Assembly: GCA_022839625.1 (NCBI GenBank)
Contig: JALHJL010000005.1
Location: 1-64,000 of the forward strand
Direction of reading: 5' to 3'
Source: Phycisphaerales bacterium
GTDB taxonomy: Bacteria; Planctomycetota; Phycisphaerae; UBA1845; Fen-1342
Length of the DNA: 64,000 nucleotides
Positions 1 to 9,091 of the stretch are shown one piece after another (position 1 is the first letter of the stretch; every line of letters starts with the position of its first letter). Position numbers and translations under genes: made by a program. The notes below the pieces were generated by a model. That model was not told where the DNA came from and made no database searches. It saw nothing but the letters and a program-made list of their open reading frames with translations.

Positions 1-402
1 CAGGCGATAGACGTAGTCCAGCGAGACCTTCTTTCCGACCGCTTGCCGGACACGTCCATGAATCTGCTTGGTGGTGAGCACCTGCCCGCGCCCAGCCTGT
101 TCTTGCAGCGCCGCCAGCAACTCCCGCTCCTGGTCCAAGGTCGAAAACGCCCAGCGTCGAACGCCATGCCCGCGGCGTGCCAGCCCCGCCGGCCCCTGCC
201 GGTTGCATTGGCTGAGCCAGCGCCACACGGCGGGGGTCGAAACGCCCAGCAGCGTCGCCACCTCGTGGGCTGGGAAGTGGCGCAGGTACGTCAGCCACAC
301 AGCCAACCGCCGCTGGTAGGCGGCGCGGGGCTTGCCCGCCCGCACCCACTCCAAGAGCTCCCGCTCCGACAGCCACGGCTCGACATGCGTTCTTCGCGGC
401 AT
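1..402 (-). CDS. IS630-type transposase, N-terminal part (runs off the window)
   Basis: Reading the minus strand from the ATG at 402 gives 134 codons that stay open to the window edge, so the 3' part lies outside. The protein starts MPRRTHVEPWLSERE. It has a helix-turn-helix around residues 58-74 (LLGVSTPAVWRWLSQCN) and a second DNA-binding region near residues 115-132 (TTKQIHGRVRQAVGKKVS). Two such helical domains in tandem are how IS630-type transposases begin. The catalytic DDE region is not visible, so I cannot say whether the gene is intact. I found no convincing terminal inverted repeat in the 276 bases between it and rpoD. The plus-strand frames over this stretch look like shadows. Confidence 0.7.
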   Translation of the reverse strand, partial: MPRRTHVEPWLSERELLEWVRAGKPRAAYQRRLAVWLTYLRHFPAHEVATLLGVSTPAVWRWLSQCNRQGPAGLARRGHGVRRWAFSTLDQERELLAALQEQAGRGQVLTTKQIHGRVRQAVGKKVSLDYVYRL

Positions 403-678
403 GGCCAGCGCCTCCGTGCACCGGCCGGCCAGAATACGTACCTATACGTTTGATGTAAGACTTGTATGAATCCTCAGCCGGAGAGTGCCGGGAACCCTGT
501 CCGGGAGGGGCGGGCAGACGCGGCCCGAATCTCATGAGAACTGGTATACCAACCGGGGGGCAGTCGAACGGCGCTGCCCCTGCGCGTGCATTGGGCTCCG
601 GCGGGGGCGCAATCGGCTCGCAGCGTGGGCTGTCGGCGGGGTGCGACGCTGCGTGACGTTTCGCACGAAGGGCGGCGA

Positions 679-2391
679 CTACATCGCGGACTCGCTGCTT
701 TCGGCCGCCTCGGCGGCCTTCATGGCTTCCAGGAAACCCTGGAGCTTGCGGGCCCGGACGGGGTGCTGCAGCTTGCGGATCGCCTTGGCCTCGACCTGCC
801 GGACGCGCTCGCGCGTGACCTTGAAGATCTTCCCGACCTCTTCGAGCGTGTACGTATAGCCGTCGCCGATGCCGTAGCGCAGCTTGATGATCTCGCGCTC
901 GCGGTAGGTCAACGTCTTGAGCACCGCTTCGATGCGATCTTTCAGCATGTCGCTGCTGGCGCTGATGACCGGCGACTCGGCCTTCTCATCCTCGATGAAG
1001 TCGCCGAAGTAGGAATCCTCGCTCTCGCCGACGGGCCGGTCGAGGGAGATCGGGTGGCGGCTGATCTTCATCACGCGGCGGGCCTCGGACACGGGCATCT
1101 TCGCGTCGCGCGCAATCTCCTCGATGGTCGGTTCGCGCTTGAGGTCCTGGAGCAGCCGCTTGCTGATGTTCCGCAGCTTGCTCATGGTCTCGATCATGTG
1201 GACCGGGATGCGGATCGTGCGGGCATGGTCGGCGATGGCGCGCGTGATCGCCTGCCGAATCCACCACGTCGCGTAGGTGCTGAACTTGTACCCCCGGCGA
1301 TACTCGTACTTGTCCACCGCCCGCATCAGGCCGGTGTTGCCCTCCTGGATGATGTCGAGGAAGCTGAGGCCGCGGTTGCGGTACTTCTTGGCGATCGAGA
1401 CCACCAGCCGGAGGTTGCCCCCCGCCAGCTTGCGCTTGGCGTCCTCGTATTCGCCGAAGACTTTCTGCGCCTCGCTGACGCGCCAGCGCAAGTCTTCGGG
1501 GTTCTCCATCACGAGGTCGATGAGCCCCTGCAACTCCTCCTTCATCGCCTCCACTTCTTCGGGCGGCAGCGACTTGCCGCGCGTCCGCAGCTCCTCCTGG
1601 AGACTCTCCATCTTCTGACACATGGACGCGAGCTTGCGCATCATCGGCGTGATGCGGCTGGTGCGCAGCGAGAGCTCCTCCAGCAGCGTCACGGCCCGAC
1701 GACAACGCTGACTCATGCGCTGCTGCGCGGTGTGGCGGACCGTGCCGGAAGCCCGGCTGTCGCGCACCAGGCCCCAATCAGCGCGATTGAGGTCCAGCAG
1801 CTTCTGGACGGTGGCCAGGTTGGCCGGCAGACGCTTGATGATCGTGCTCTTGGCCATGCTCTCGGTGGTGGAGATCTTCATGGTGCGGTCGAACGGCATG
1901 CGCCCGTCCGCCACCGCCTGCATCGTCTCCACCGCCTGCAGCATGCAGTAGTCGTTCTCGAGCACGCGCCGCCGGAAGGCCATGCGCGTCAACTCGATCT
2001 TCTTGGCCAGGGCGATTTCCTGGTCGCGGGTGAGCAGGGGAATCTCGCCCATCTGGGTGAGATACATGCGCACGGGATCGTCCACGCGCCGGGCGCTGGT
2101 GTCGGTCAGATCGACCTCGCTGACCTCGTCCAGACTCTCGCCCCCCTCCAGGGTGGCGCCGCGCTTCCGCTCCGCGTCGCGCAGGCGGTCCGCCTCGATC
2201 TCGTCGATCATCTGGATGCCGTTCAGCTCGATGCGGTTCAGGACGCTCTCGAGCTTCTCCGGCGAGATGGCCTCATCGGGCAGGGTCTCGTTTAGCTCCT
2301 CCCAGGTCAGGTACTTCCGGCGCTTGCCGCGCTCGATGAGTTCGTTAACACATTGCTCGATCGGATCTATGTCCGGCTGCACAATCGCCAT
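679..2391 (-). CDS. rpoD: RNA polymerase primary sigma factor RpoD (sigma-70)
   Basis: A 570-residue sigma-70 with the primary-sigma layout. An N-terminal region 1.1-like helical part (residues 1-60) is followed by region 1.2 near residue 105 (VRMYLTQMGEIPLLTRD). A long non-conserved spacer comes next, then region 2 from about residue 324 (NLRLVVSIAKKYRNRG; DIIQEGNTGLMRAVDKYEYR; FSTYATWWIRQAI), which binds the -10 element. Region 3 follows, then region 4.2 at about 511-540 (LEEVGKIFKVTRERVRQVE), which binds the -35. It directs housekeeping transcription; several TTGACN/TATNNT promoters in this window fit such a factor. It lies 17 bases downstream of dnaG on the same strand, the classic macromolecular-synthesis pairing, without rpsU. 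The long plus-strand frame over it (586-2295) is antisense. Confidence 0.97.
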   Translation of the reverse strand: MAIVQPDIDPIEQCVNELIERGKRRKYLTWEELNETLPDEAISPEKLESVLNRIELNGIQMIDEIEADRLRDAERKRGATLEGGESLDEVSEVDLTDTSARRVDDPVRMYLTQMGEIPLLTRDQEIALAKKIELTRMAFRRRVLENDYCMLQAVETMQAVADGRMPFDRTMKISTTESMAKSTIIKRLPANLATVQKLLDLNRADWGLVRDSRASGTVRHTAQQRMSQRCRRAVTLLEELSLRTSRITPMMRKLASMCQKMESLQEELRTRGKSLPPEEVEAMKEELQGLIDLVMENPEDLRWRVSEAQKVFGEYEDAKRKLAGGNLRLVVSIAKKYRNRGLSFLDIIQEGNTGLMRAVDKYEYRRGYKFSTYATWWIRQAITRAIADHARTIRIPVHMIETMSKLRNISKRLLQDLKREPTIEEIARDAKMPVSEARRVMKISRHPISLDRPVGESEDSYFGDFIEDEKAESPVISASSDMLKDRIEAVLKTLTYREREIIKLRYGIGDGYTYTLEEVGKIFKVTRERVRQVEAKAIRKLQHPVRARKLQGFLEAMKAAEAAESSESAM

Positions 2392-2408
2392 GCATCTACT
2401 CCCTGGTG

Positions 2409-4238
2409 CTACACCGGCGTAATCCGCGCCATCGCGCGCTCGGCGGAAAGGCTGCCGGCCGCCGCACGGGCGCTCGCCTGCAAAGCGCGGAACGCCGCCT
2501 CGTCCTCTCCTCCGGACCGGCGCAAGTCGTCGCGCAGGTCGCTCACGCGTAGCACGTCAAGCTCGGATGCGAGCCGGTCGCGGGCGGCACGGAAGGTGTC
2601 GCCGTCGGACGGCAGACCCGCGCCGCGGGCGCGCGCCCGACTCACCAACTCGCACAGTGCGCCGTCCTCGCAGCGCGCCACAATGTCTCCCAATGAGTAT
2701 TCGCCGACATCCGCATGGACTTCAAGCAGCAGACGGTAAAGACGCTGCCAAGTCTCAGAACGCTCCGCGCCACGCGCCACTGTTTCGTCCACCCATCGCC
2801 AATTTCCTGGTCCGCAGACCAGAAGTCCGAAAACGGCCTCCATCGCGGTGGCCAACCCGGCCGGCAGGCCACGAATCGTGGCCTCATAATCGGACACGAC
2901 TGCGCTCGACGTAGCTGTCGCACTTGCCGCGCGCCGCCGCAGCAACCCCTTCTCCTTCGCCAGCAGGTCGAAAATCTCCTCCGCAGGCACGCCGAGCAGG
3001 TCGCCCAACCGGCCCACCAGCAGGTTCTGTTGGAGCGGGTCTGCCCGGCCGGCGACAACGATGCCCGCAACGAACCGCACGAACTCCTCGATCGCGGCTC
3101 GCCGGCCCCGCTGATCACCTTGGCCAAAGGCCGTAAGTGCTTTTGACCACTTGAATTCTAGCGCATCGACCGCCCGGTTCAACTGCCTCTCAAAGGCCTC
3201 CCGCCCGCCCGCGACCACGCAGTCGGCGGGATCCTTGCACCCTTCGAGAGCCACCACGCGGACCTGAGTTCGTGTCAGCAGCGCGACCTCGGCCGCCCGG
3301 TCGGCCGCTCGAAGGCCTGCCTCGTCGCTGTCAAAACAGAGGAAAATGATGTCGGCGAGGCGCGCCAGCGTATTCGCATGGGCGTCCGTCAACGCCGTCC
3401 CCAGGGTGGCTACCACGCTCTGGAACCCGAATTGGGCAAGCAGCACCGCGTCCATGTAGCCTTCGACGACCACAACGGAACGCTGGGTCTGAATTGCATC
3501 GCGCGCCAGATTCAGGCCATAGAGGACACGCGACTTGCTGAACAGGGCGGTTTCCGGGGAGTTCAGGTACTTCGCCGGATCGTCGCCGAGCGCGCGCCCT
3601 CCGAACGCGATGGTCCGGCCGCTCGGGTCGAAGATGGGAAAGATCAAGCGGTTGCGAAAACGATCGTAAGTTCTTCCCGAATCGTTTGTTACGACAAGTC
3701 CGGCGTTGACCAGCGACTCGGCTCGCACCCCTTTCTGACGGGCGGCGGACAGGAGGCCGTCCCAGGCATCCAAGGCGAGCCCGAGGCAGTAGCGCTCGAT
3801 GGTCTCCGGTGTCAGCCCGCGGCCAAGCGCGTACTCCCGGGCCTTCGCACCGCTCGGACTGGCAAGGTTGCGGCGGAAGTGCTCACGGGCCCATGCGAGC
3901 GTCGCGAGCAGCTCGTCGCGTTGCTGGCGGGCCCGGGCGTCGTCGCCTGTCGGCTCAGAGTGGATTCCGGCGCGGGCAGCGAGCATCCGAAGAGCGGTGG
4001 GGAAGTCAACCCGCTCGATTTTCTCAACGAAGCGGATCGCGTCGCCGCCCGCCCCACAAGACCAGCACTTGAATATTCGTTTCGTGGCGCTGACTGACAG
4101 CGACGGGCGGTGGTCGGGGTGGAACGGGCAAAGGCCGACGAAGTCCTTCCCCTTGCGGGTCAACGTGACGCGCTCGCCGATCAGCTCGACGATATCGATT
4201 GCGTCTAAGACCTTGTCTTTTAACGAGTTATCCATCAA
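2409..4238 (-). CDS. dnaG: DNA primase DnaG
   Basis: A 609-residue DnaG, the usual length. The N-terminal CHC2 zinc-binding domain is clear: C37-P-F-H40 followed by C58-W-S-C61. The central TOPRIM catalytic domain has the glutamate motif VEGYMDAVL near residue 258 and FDSDEAG near residue 301, which bind the metals for primer synthesis. The C-terminal third is the poorly conserved helicase-binding region. It makes RNA primers at the replication fork. The start is ATG-ATG (4238/4235), so the first codon is ambiguous by one residue. A strong promoter sits at 4333-4361 and rpoD follows after 17 bases, so the two are probably co-transcribed. Confidence 0.97.
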   Translation of the reverse strand: MMDNSLKDKVLDAIDIVELIGERVTLTRKGKDFVGLCPFHPDHRPSLSVSATKRIFKCWSCGAGGDAIRFVEKIERVDFPTALRMLAARAGIHSEPTGDDARARQQRDELLATLAWAREHFRRNLASPSGAKAREYALGRGLTPETIERYCLGLALDAWDGLLSAARQKGVRAESLVNAGLVVTNDSGRTYDRFRNRLIFPIFDPSGRTIAFGGRALGDDPAKYLNSPETALFSKSRVLYGLNLARDAIQTQRSVVVVEGYMDAVLLAQFGFQSVVATLGTALTDAHANTLARLADIIFLCFDSDEAGLRAADRAAEVALLTRTQVRVVALEGCKDPADCVVAGGREAFERQLNRAVDALEFKWSKALTAFGQGDQRGRRAAIEEFVRFVAGIVVAGRADPLQQNLLVGRLGDLLGVPAEEIFDLLAKEKGLLRRRAASATATSSAVVSDYEATIRGLPAGLATAMEAVFGLLVCGPGNWRWVDETVARGAERSETWQRLYRLLLEVHADVGEYSLGDIVARCEDGALCELVSRARARGAGLPSDGDTFRAARDRLASELDVLRVSDLRDDLRRSGGEDEAAFRALQASARAAAGSLSAERAMARITPV

Positions 4239-4332
4239 TCTAGATTAGCCAGCGGAATCGTGCGTCGCTACCCATTCACCGACCGCCGCGCGAGACGCCC
4301 GCTGCCAGGGTCACGGCCAAATGAATCCATTT

Positions 4333-4361
4333 AGTATAACTCAGGAACCGAGGCCGGTCAA
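4333..4361 (-). promoter_or_regulatory. Sigma-70 promoter of the dnaG-rpoD operon
   Basis: On the minus strand TTGACC (4356-4361) and TATACT (4333-4338) are separated by exactly 17 bases. This matches 5 of 6 consensus bases in each hexamer. It points at dnaG, about 90 bases downstream. Confidence 0.75.
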
Positions 4362-4435
4362 TTCTTCGGACCGCGGAGCCACTCGGCGAACCCCGTGCGT
4401 GGGCGCGACGTGCCAGGGGATTGGCGGGGCCGTCT

Positions 4436-4464
4436 TGGACCGCGGGGGGCGGCCCTGCTATAAA
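4436..4464 (+). promoter_or_regulatory. Probable promoter of the LolC-like gene, implying a leaderless transcript
   Basis: TGGACC (4436-4441) and TATAAA (4459-4464) are 17 bases apart. A start point about 7 bases after the -10 falls at 4471-4472, on the likely GTG start codon of the permease gene. No Shine-Dalgarno is present there. The -35 is weak. Confidence 0.45.
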
Positions 4465-4471
4465 GCGCTCC

Positions 4472-6121
4472 GTGTACAAGCTGTTCCTGACCCTGCGCTA
4501 CCTTCGCAAGCGCCGGATCGCGTATTTTGCGATCGCCGCGGTGATGCTGTGCACCGCGATGGTGCTGATCGTGATGTCGGTGATGGGGGGGTTCCTGGAC
4601 CAATTGAAATCGAAGGCCCGGGGGCTGCTGGGCGACATCATCATCGACAACCGGTCGTACAGCGGGTTTCCGCTGTACGAGGAGTTCATCGCGGACATCT
4701 CCGCGTGGCCGGAGGTCGTCAAGGCGACCCCCGTGCTGTACTCGTACGGTCTGCTGCGTTTCTACGACTCGCCGCAGACGAACACGGTGCGCGTGGTCGG
4801 CCTGCGGCTGGAAGACGCGTACCACGTCAACGCGTTCAAGAGCAGCCTGTACTACGAGCGGTTCTACCCCGGCACGACCACATTGGCTGAACAGCAGCAA
4901 CCTCTGCTGGGCTTTGACCTGCGGTCGCCGCCGATCGACTGGCGCGACGAGCGGGGCGAGGTCATGGGCCAGGGTCCGCGGCCGGCGCTGCCCCCGCCGT
5001 ACCAGGAGGCTCTGGAGCAGAGTTGGGCGGCGGGAGTGCGAGACACCGAGTCCCCGGAAACGGAGTATACGACGACGATGCAGGCGGCGAACCTGCCGCC
5101 GATTGCAGGGATATACGGGGTCGTGCCCGGCGTCGGCGAGCCGGCGCTGATGGGGGAGGAGCAACCCGGCCTGATTATCGGGCGTGACATCCTGGCCAAA
5201 CGCCTGCCCGATGGCCGCTACCAACGCCTGTGGCAGTATCCGCGCGGCTGCCTCGTGTCGCTGACGCTGCTGCCCGCGAGCGAAGCGGGTACGCTCGATA
5301 CGCCGGTGAAGCCGCTGCTCCGGTACGCGGACGATTCGCGCACCGGCATCTACGAGATCGATTCGCAGCACGTGTACTGCGACTTCGACCTGCTCCAGAA
5401 GCTGCTGCACATGGACACCGCTGAGCGGGTCGATCCGGAAACGGGCACCGTGATCGGTACAGCACCGGCACGCTGCTCGCAGATTCAGATCAAGATCCGG
5501 GAGGGCGCGAATCCGCGCGAGTTGGCCCGGCGGCTCGAGCGCCATTACCACGGGTTGGCTTCCGACCCGCGCTTCCAGGACCAGCTCAGCCTGAACGACA
5601 TCCAACTGATTCACTTCATCGAGGGCATGACCTGGGAGCAGTCGCAGGCGCACATCATCGCGCCGGTCGAGAAGGAACGGCAGCTCGTCACCATCCTCTT
5701 CGGGATCATCTCGCTCGTCGCCGCCGTCCTCGTGCTGTGCATCCTGTACATGATCGTGCTCCAGAAGACGCGCGACATCGGCATCATCAAGGCCATCGGC
5801 GGATCGTCCGCCGGCGTCGCACTCATCTTTATCACCTACGGGGCCGCGTGCGGCGTGGTCGGCAGCGCCGTCGGCTCGCTGCTCGGCTACTACTTCGTGA
5901 TTTACATCAACGATATCCAGGACTGGCTCACGTCGCTGAATCCGGCGTGGCAGGTGTGGGACCGGTCCGTGTACTCGTTCGACGCCATTCCGAATACGGT
6001 GCGCACCGGGGACATCGTTGCAGTCGTGGTCGCGGCGATCCTGACCTCGACGCTGGGTTCGCTGGCCGCAGCCTGGCGGGCGGGCCGCATGGAGCCGGTC
6101 GAGGCGCTGCGCTATGAGTGA
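4472..6121 (+). CDS. LolC/LolE-type ABC transporter permease
   Basis: About 549 residues from the GTG at 4472. The open frame runs back to 4421, but only from MYKLFLTLRYLRKRRIA does the sequence look like this family. One membrane helix lies at the N-terminus (about residues 16-40, AYFAIAAVMLCTAMVLIVMS). A long extracytoplasmic domain follows. Three C-terminal helices lie near residues 409-430, 448-478 and 517-540. This FtsX-like 1+3 plan is that of LolC/LolE and MacB permeases, which extract lipoproteins or act as mechanotransmitters from the inner membrane. The extracytoplasmic domain is larger than in E. coli LolC. The last 8 bases overlap the ATPase gene, so the pair is translationally coupled. 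Confidence 0.85.
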   Translation: MYKLFLTLRYLRKRRIAYFAIAAVMLCTAMVLIVMSVMGGFLDQLKSKARGLLGDIIIDNRSYSGFPLYEEFIADISAWPEVVKATPVLYSYGLLRFYDSPQTNTVRVVGLRLEDAYHVNAFKSSLYYERFYPGTTTLAEQQQPLLGFDLRSPPIDWRDERGEVMGQGPRPALPPPYQEALEQSWAAGVRDTESPETEYTTTMQAANLPPIAGIYGVVPGVGEPALMGEEQPGLIIGRDILAKRLPDGRYQRLWQYPRGCLVSLTLLPASEAGTLDTPVKPLLRYADDSRTGIYEIDSQHVYCDFDLLQKLLHMDTAERVDPETGTVIGTAPARCSQIQIKIREGANPRELARRLERHYHGLASDPRFQDQLSLNDIQLIHFIEGMTWEQSQAHIIAPVEKERQLVTILFGIISLVAAVLVLCILYMIVLQKTRDIGIIKAIGGSSAGVALIFITYGAACGVVGSAVGSLLGYYFVIYINDIQDWLTSLNPAWQVWDRSVYSFDAIPNTVRTGDIVAVVVAAILTSTLGSLAAAWRAGRMEPVEALRYE

Positions 6122-6857
6122 TGCGCTGCTGATCGCCGACGGCGTGCACAAGACCTACGACATGGGTCGTTCGCAGCTCCACGTACTGCGCGGGTGCAGC
6201 CTGCACGTGGCGGGCGGCGAGTTCGTGGCGATCATGGGCAAGTCCGGCAGCGGCAAGAGCACGTTGCTGCACATCCTGGGAGCGCTCGACGTGCCGCAGC
6301 AGGGGCAGGTGCTGTTCGAGGGCCGGCCGGTCTTCGCCCCGCCGAAACAGCGGCACTTTTATGCCCACGCGCTGGATGTGCTCTCGGGGTACGAACGCCG
6401 CCGGATCGCGTTGCGGCGGCGCGCGTTCGGATTCGTGTTCCAGTTCTACCACTTGCTGCCCGAGTTGAACGTGCTAGAGAACGTGCTCGTGGCGCGCATG
6501 GTCGGGGCCTCGACCTGCGCCTGGCCGGCCCAGCGCCGCCCGGCCCGCAAGGATACCCTCGCGATCCTCGAGCACGTCGGCCTCAGCGACCGCCTCAAGC
6601 ACCGGCCGGCCGAACTCTCCGGCGGCGAGCGCCAGCGCGTAGCCATCGCGCGGGCCCTGGTCCACAAGCCGCGGATTCTCTTCGCCGATGAGCCGACCGG
6701 GAACCTGGACGCCGTCGCCGGCGACGAGCTGATGGCCCTGCTGAAGGGCCTGCACGCGGTGGGTCAGACGATCGTGATGGTCACACACGACCCCGGGATC
6801 GCGGCCCGCGCGGACCGTGTGCTCCGTTTGGAAGCGGGCGTGTTGCGCGAGGGGTGA
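6114..6857 (+). CDS. LolD-type ABC transporter ATP-binding protein
   Basis: A 247-residue single-domain ABC ATPase. Walker A is GKSGSGKST (near residues 42-50), the signature motif is LSGGERQRVAIARAL (near 165-179) and Walker B is ILFADEPTGNLD (near 187-198), with an H-loop in MVTHD. The EPTGNLD form is typical of the LolD/MacB/FtsE group. It has about 20 extra residues between Walker A and the Q-loop (around KQRHFYAHALDVLSGYERRR). The start ATG lies inside the last codons of the permease gene. It powers that permease, probably in lipoprotein release from the inner membrane, although I see no LolA or LolB gene nearby. Confidence 0.9.
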   Translation: MSDALLIADGVHKTYDMGRSQLHVLRGCSLHVAGGEFVAIMGKSGSGKSTLLHILGALDVPQQGQVLFEGRPVFAPPKQRHFYAHALDVLSGYERRRIALRRRAFGFVFQFYHLLPELNVLENVLVARMVGASTCAWPAQRRPARKDTLAILEHVGLSDRLKHRPAELSGGERQRVAIARALVHKPRILFADEPTGNLDAVAGDELMALLKGLHAVGQTIVMVTHDPGIAARADRVLRLEAGVLREG

Positions 6858-6912
6858 GCGCCGCCGGGCCGGCAGACCAGGTGCAAGGTTGCCCGCGCGG
6901 GGCGTGCTGCGG

Positions 6913-8070
6913 TCACGCGCCGCCCCGGCGTTCCTGGAGACGCTGCATCTCGTCCACGAAGGCCATCGGGTGGTTCGTCCACTTCTCGGCTTCGAGCGGG
7001 CTGACCAGGCCGGCCTTGACGAGCATCGCCAGCGAGCGCTCCAGCGTCAGCATCCGCTCCTCGGGCACGTCGCGCGTGTGGCTCTGCAACTGCGAGTAGA
7101 TCTGCTCGACCTTGCACAGGCGGATCAGGTTCGCCACGCTGTAGACGTTGTTCAGCACCTCCATCGCCACCACGCGGCCCTTGCCGTCCGAGCGCGGGAT
7201 GAGCTTCTGGCAGAGGATGTGGCTCAGCCCGAGCGAAAGCTGGCTGGCGATTTCGTCTTGTTGCAGGGGCGGGAACAGGTCGAGAATCCGCGTGACCGTG
7301 CCGCGCACGTCGCGCGTGTGCAGCGTCGAGAAGACCAGGTGCCCCGTTTCCGCCGCCGTGAGCGTCCATGAGGTCGATTCGCGGTCGCGCATCTCGCCGA
7401 CGAAGATCACGTCCGGGTCTTCGCGCAGGCAGTCGCGCAGCCCGCGCTCGAAGCTGGGCACGTCGCGGCCGACCTCGCGCTGCGAGATGATCGCCTGCTT
7501 GCTCGTCAGCCGATACTCGATGGGGTCTTCGAGCGTGATGATCCGGCAGGGCCGCGTTTCCGCGATGCGATTGATGAGGGCGGCGATGGTCGTGGACTTG
7601 CCGGCGCCCGTGATGCCGGTCACCAGGACCAGCCCGTGCTGCCGGGTCACGATGTCCCGCCACACGCCGTTCGGGAAGCCGATCTCCTCGAGTACGGGCG
7701 GGTCCGACTCGAGGGCCCGAATCGCCATGGACAAGCCGTCGTTGTCGGAGAAGCAATTGAAGCGGAACTGCATCGTTTCCGTGATGTACGAGCCGTCCGT
7801 CGAGCCCTTCGTTTGCAGGCTGTGCCACTCCTCATCGCTGACGATGCCGCGGACCAGGAGCTCCATCGTGGCGGTGTCCAGCGGCGCACCCTTGGTCTTC
7901 TGGAGTGCACCGTCCACCCGATACACCGGCGGACAGCCGACCTTGAGGTGCAAGTCCGACACGCGCAGGCTGCCGTGGCGGGCGAAGTAGTCGAGCAGGT
8001 CCTTCAGGCTCAGCTTGCGTTCGGGCGTGGCGGCGTAGACCTTCGCTTCAATGCTGGTTGGCTGCGGCAT
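6913..8070 (-). CDS. PilT-like type IV pilus retraction/secretion ATPase
   Basis: A 385-residue secretion NTPase of the PilT/PilU type. An N-terminal PAS-like domain (residues 20-110, LRVSDLHLKVGCPPVYRVDG) precedes a RecA-like core. Walker A is GITGAGKST at 152-160, the Asp box is ITLEDPIEY near 178-186, Walker B is PDVIFVGEMRD near 219-229 and the His box is AAETGHLVFSTLHT. It would hydrolyse ATP at the base of a type IV pilus to retract it, or serve a related secretion machine. No other pilus gene is in the window. It is convergent with the LolD-type gene. The C-terminus lacks a recognisable AIRNLIRE motif, which fits PilU or a divergent PilT as well as classical PilT. Confidence 0.87.
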   Translation of the reverse strand: MPQPTSIEAKVYAATPERKLSLKDLLDYFARHGSLRVSDLHLKVGCPPVYRVDGALQKTKGAPLDTATMELLVRGIVSDEEWHSLQTKGSTDGSYITETMQFRFNCFSDNDGLSMAIRALESDPPVLEEIGFPNGVWRDIVTRQHGLVLVTGITGAGKSTTIAALINRIAETRPCRIITLEDPIEYRLTSKQAIISQREVGRDVPSFERGLRDCLREDPDVIFVGEMRDRESTSWTLTAAETGHLVFSTLHTRDVRGTVTRILDLFPPLQQDEIASQLSLGLSHILCQKLIPRSDGKGRVVAMEVLNNVYSVANLIRLCKVEQIYSQLQSHTRDVPEERMLTLERSLAMLVKAGLVSPLEAEKWTNHPMAFVDEMQRLQERRGGA

Positions 8071-9091
8071 GTCGTTCTCCCGGGGTCGGCGGCGCTGGCC
8101 GTTTGTGCGAGACGCCGGATTACTCGCGTAAGTCTGGAACCAATCCCAATGCTCTGCTCCCCGCTGGGGAAAGGGTAGAGCGAGGGGCGAAACATCGGCG
8201 AATTCGACTCTCCACTAACCGCTCCCTCGGATGGAGAGAAGTTGCGGGATAAGCTTCTACCGCCCGCGCGCGGCTCACGCCACCGCCGCCGCGCGGCCGA
8301 CGGTTCGCACGGAGCTTCCGAACGCCGACAATGCCGTACGGCGGGCGGATTTTCAAGCGGCCGAGATTGGGTTCGCGGGCGCCGGGATCGCTCCCGAAGC
8401 GGAACCGAGTGCACCGGCGACCGAAATCCGGCTTGCATTCGCGCGCTCTGGGTGGTCAACTGAGCATACAGGGCCGGGACACCACATCCGTACGGCAGCC
8501 CGCGGCCTTAACAGTCCGCCGCTACGGCTGAGCGGTCCACGAGGAGTTCTGCGGCGGACTGCTAACTGGCGAACAGGTGATTGCTGGAGTGCGAGGCGGC
8601 GAGCGAGCGTGCGCGTCGCCATCGCACGGTGCACGCGGCACGGCGGCCGAGTTGGTCAGGTGCCAAGTGCGAGGGGAGTAACGAGGGTGCGCGGAGAGTA
8701 GGGGCACGGCCGTCAGAGCGCGGACGGCGTGCAGCGTGGTTTCGTGGGTGGCAGCGCGGGGTACGCCCGGACGGCAATCGGGGTTCACTCCGGAGGGGCT
8801 CCTGAGGCGGGTGCGCACGGACGCAGGTGCGGACCCCCGGTGCCCGTAACCGCTCCCGACAGAAATGTGAAAAAATTCCGAGAATTCGCGCTGCGCGGAG
8901 GCTTGGGCAACGACTGTAGGGACAGAGAGAGCAGCGTCCAGGAATCGGGCAGATCGACTCCCTCGCCGGCGGAGGCGAGGGTCGAACCCTAGATCTGCCC
9001 GCTGCCAGGTGAACGAGGGTGATAGCGAGGGAAGTGCACCGAACGAGTAGGTGCACTCAGCGAAGGGACTTGTAGCAAGGAGGAACGTAAG
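8071..9091 (+). other. Gene-free kilobase with strong hairpins
   Basis: About 1 kb without a credible gene: short frames are open on both strands but show no family signal or ribosome binding site. Near 8512-8562 lies a palindromic repeat related to one at 35763-35794. At 8946-9001 a perfect 10-bp inverted repeat (CGGGCAGATC / GATCTGCCCG) encloses a second perfect 8-bp stem (CCCTCGCC / GGCGAGGG, 6-base loop). At 9034-9056 a 7-bp stem (GTGCACC / GGTGCAC) follows. The last two probably form the 5' leader of the gene at 9092. Confidence 0.5.

Noticed and set aside
586..2295. 569-residue plus-strand frame over rpoD
   Set aside because: Exactly antisense to rpoD; composition is what a GC-rich mirror frame gives, with no family match.
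4358..6151. 597-residue minus-strand frame over the LolC-like gene
   Set aside because: Mirror of a clear ABC permease; rich in His, Arg and Gln as expected from antisense of membrane codons.
8231..8701. Small ORFs in the 8-9 kb gap
   Set aside because: Several overlapping frames on both strands, none with a ribosome site, signal peptide or domain.
8946..9001. T-box leader
   Set aside because: GAGGGTCGAACCC recalls part of a T box, but the conserved TGGNACCGCG and specifier stem are missing, and the downstream gene is not amino-acid related.
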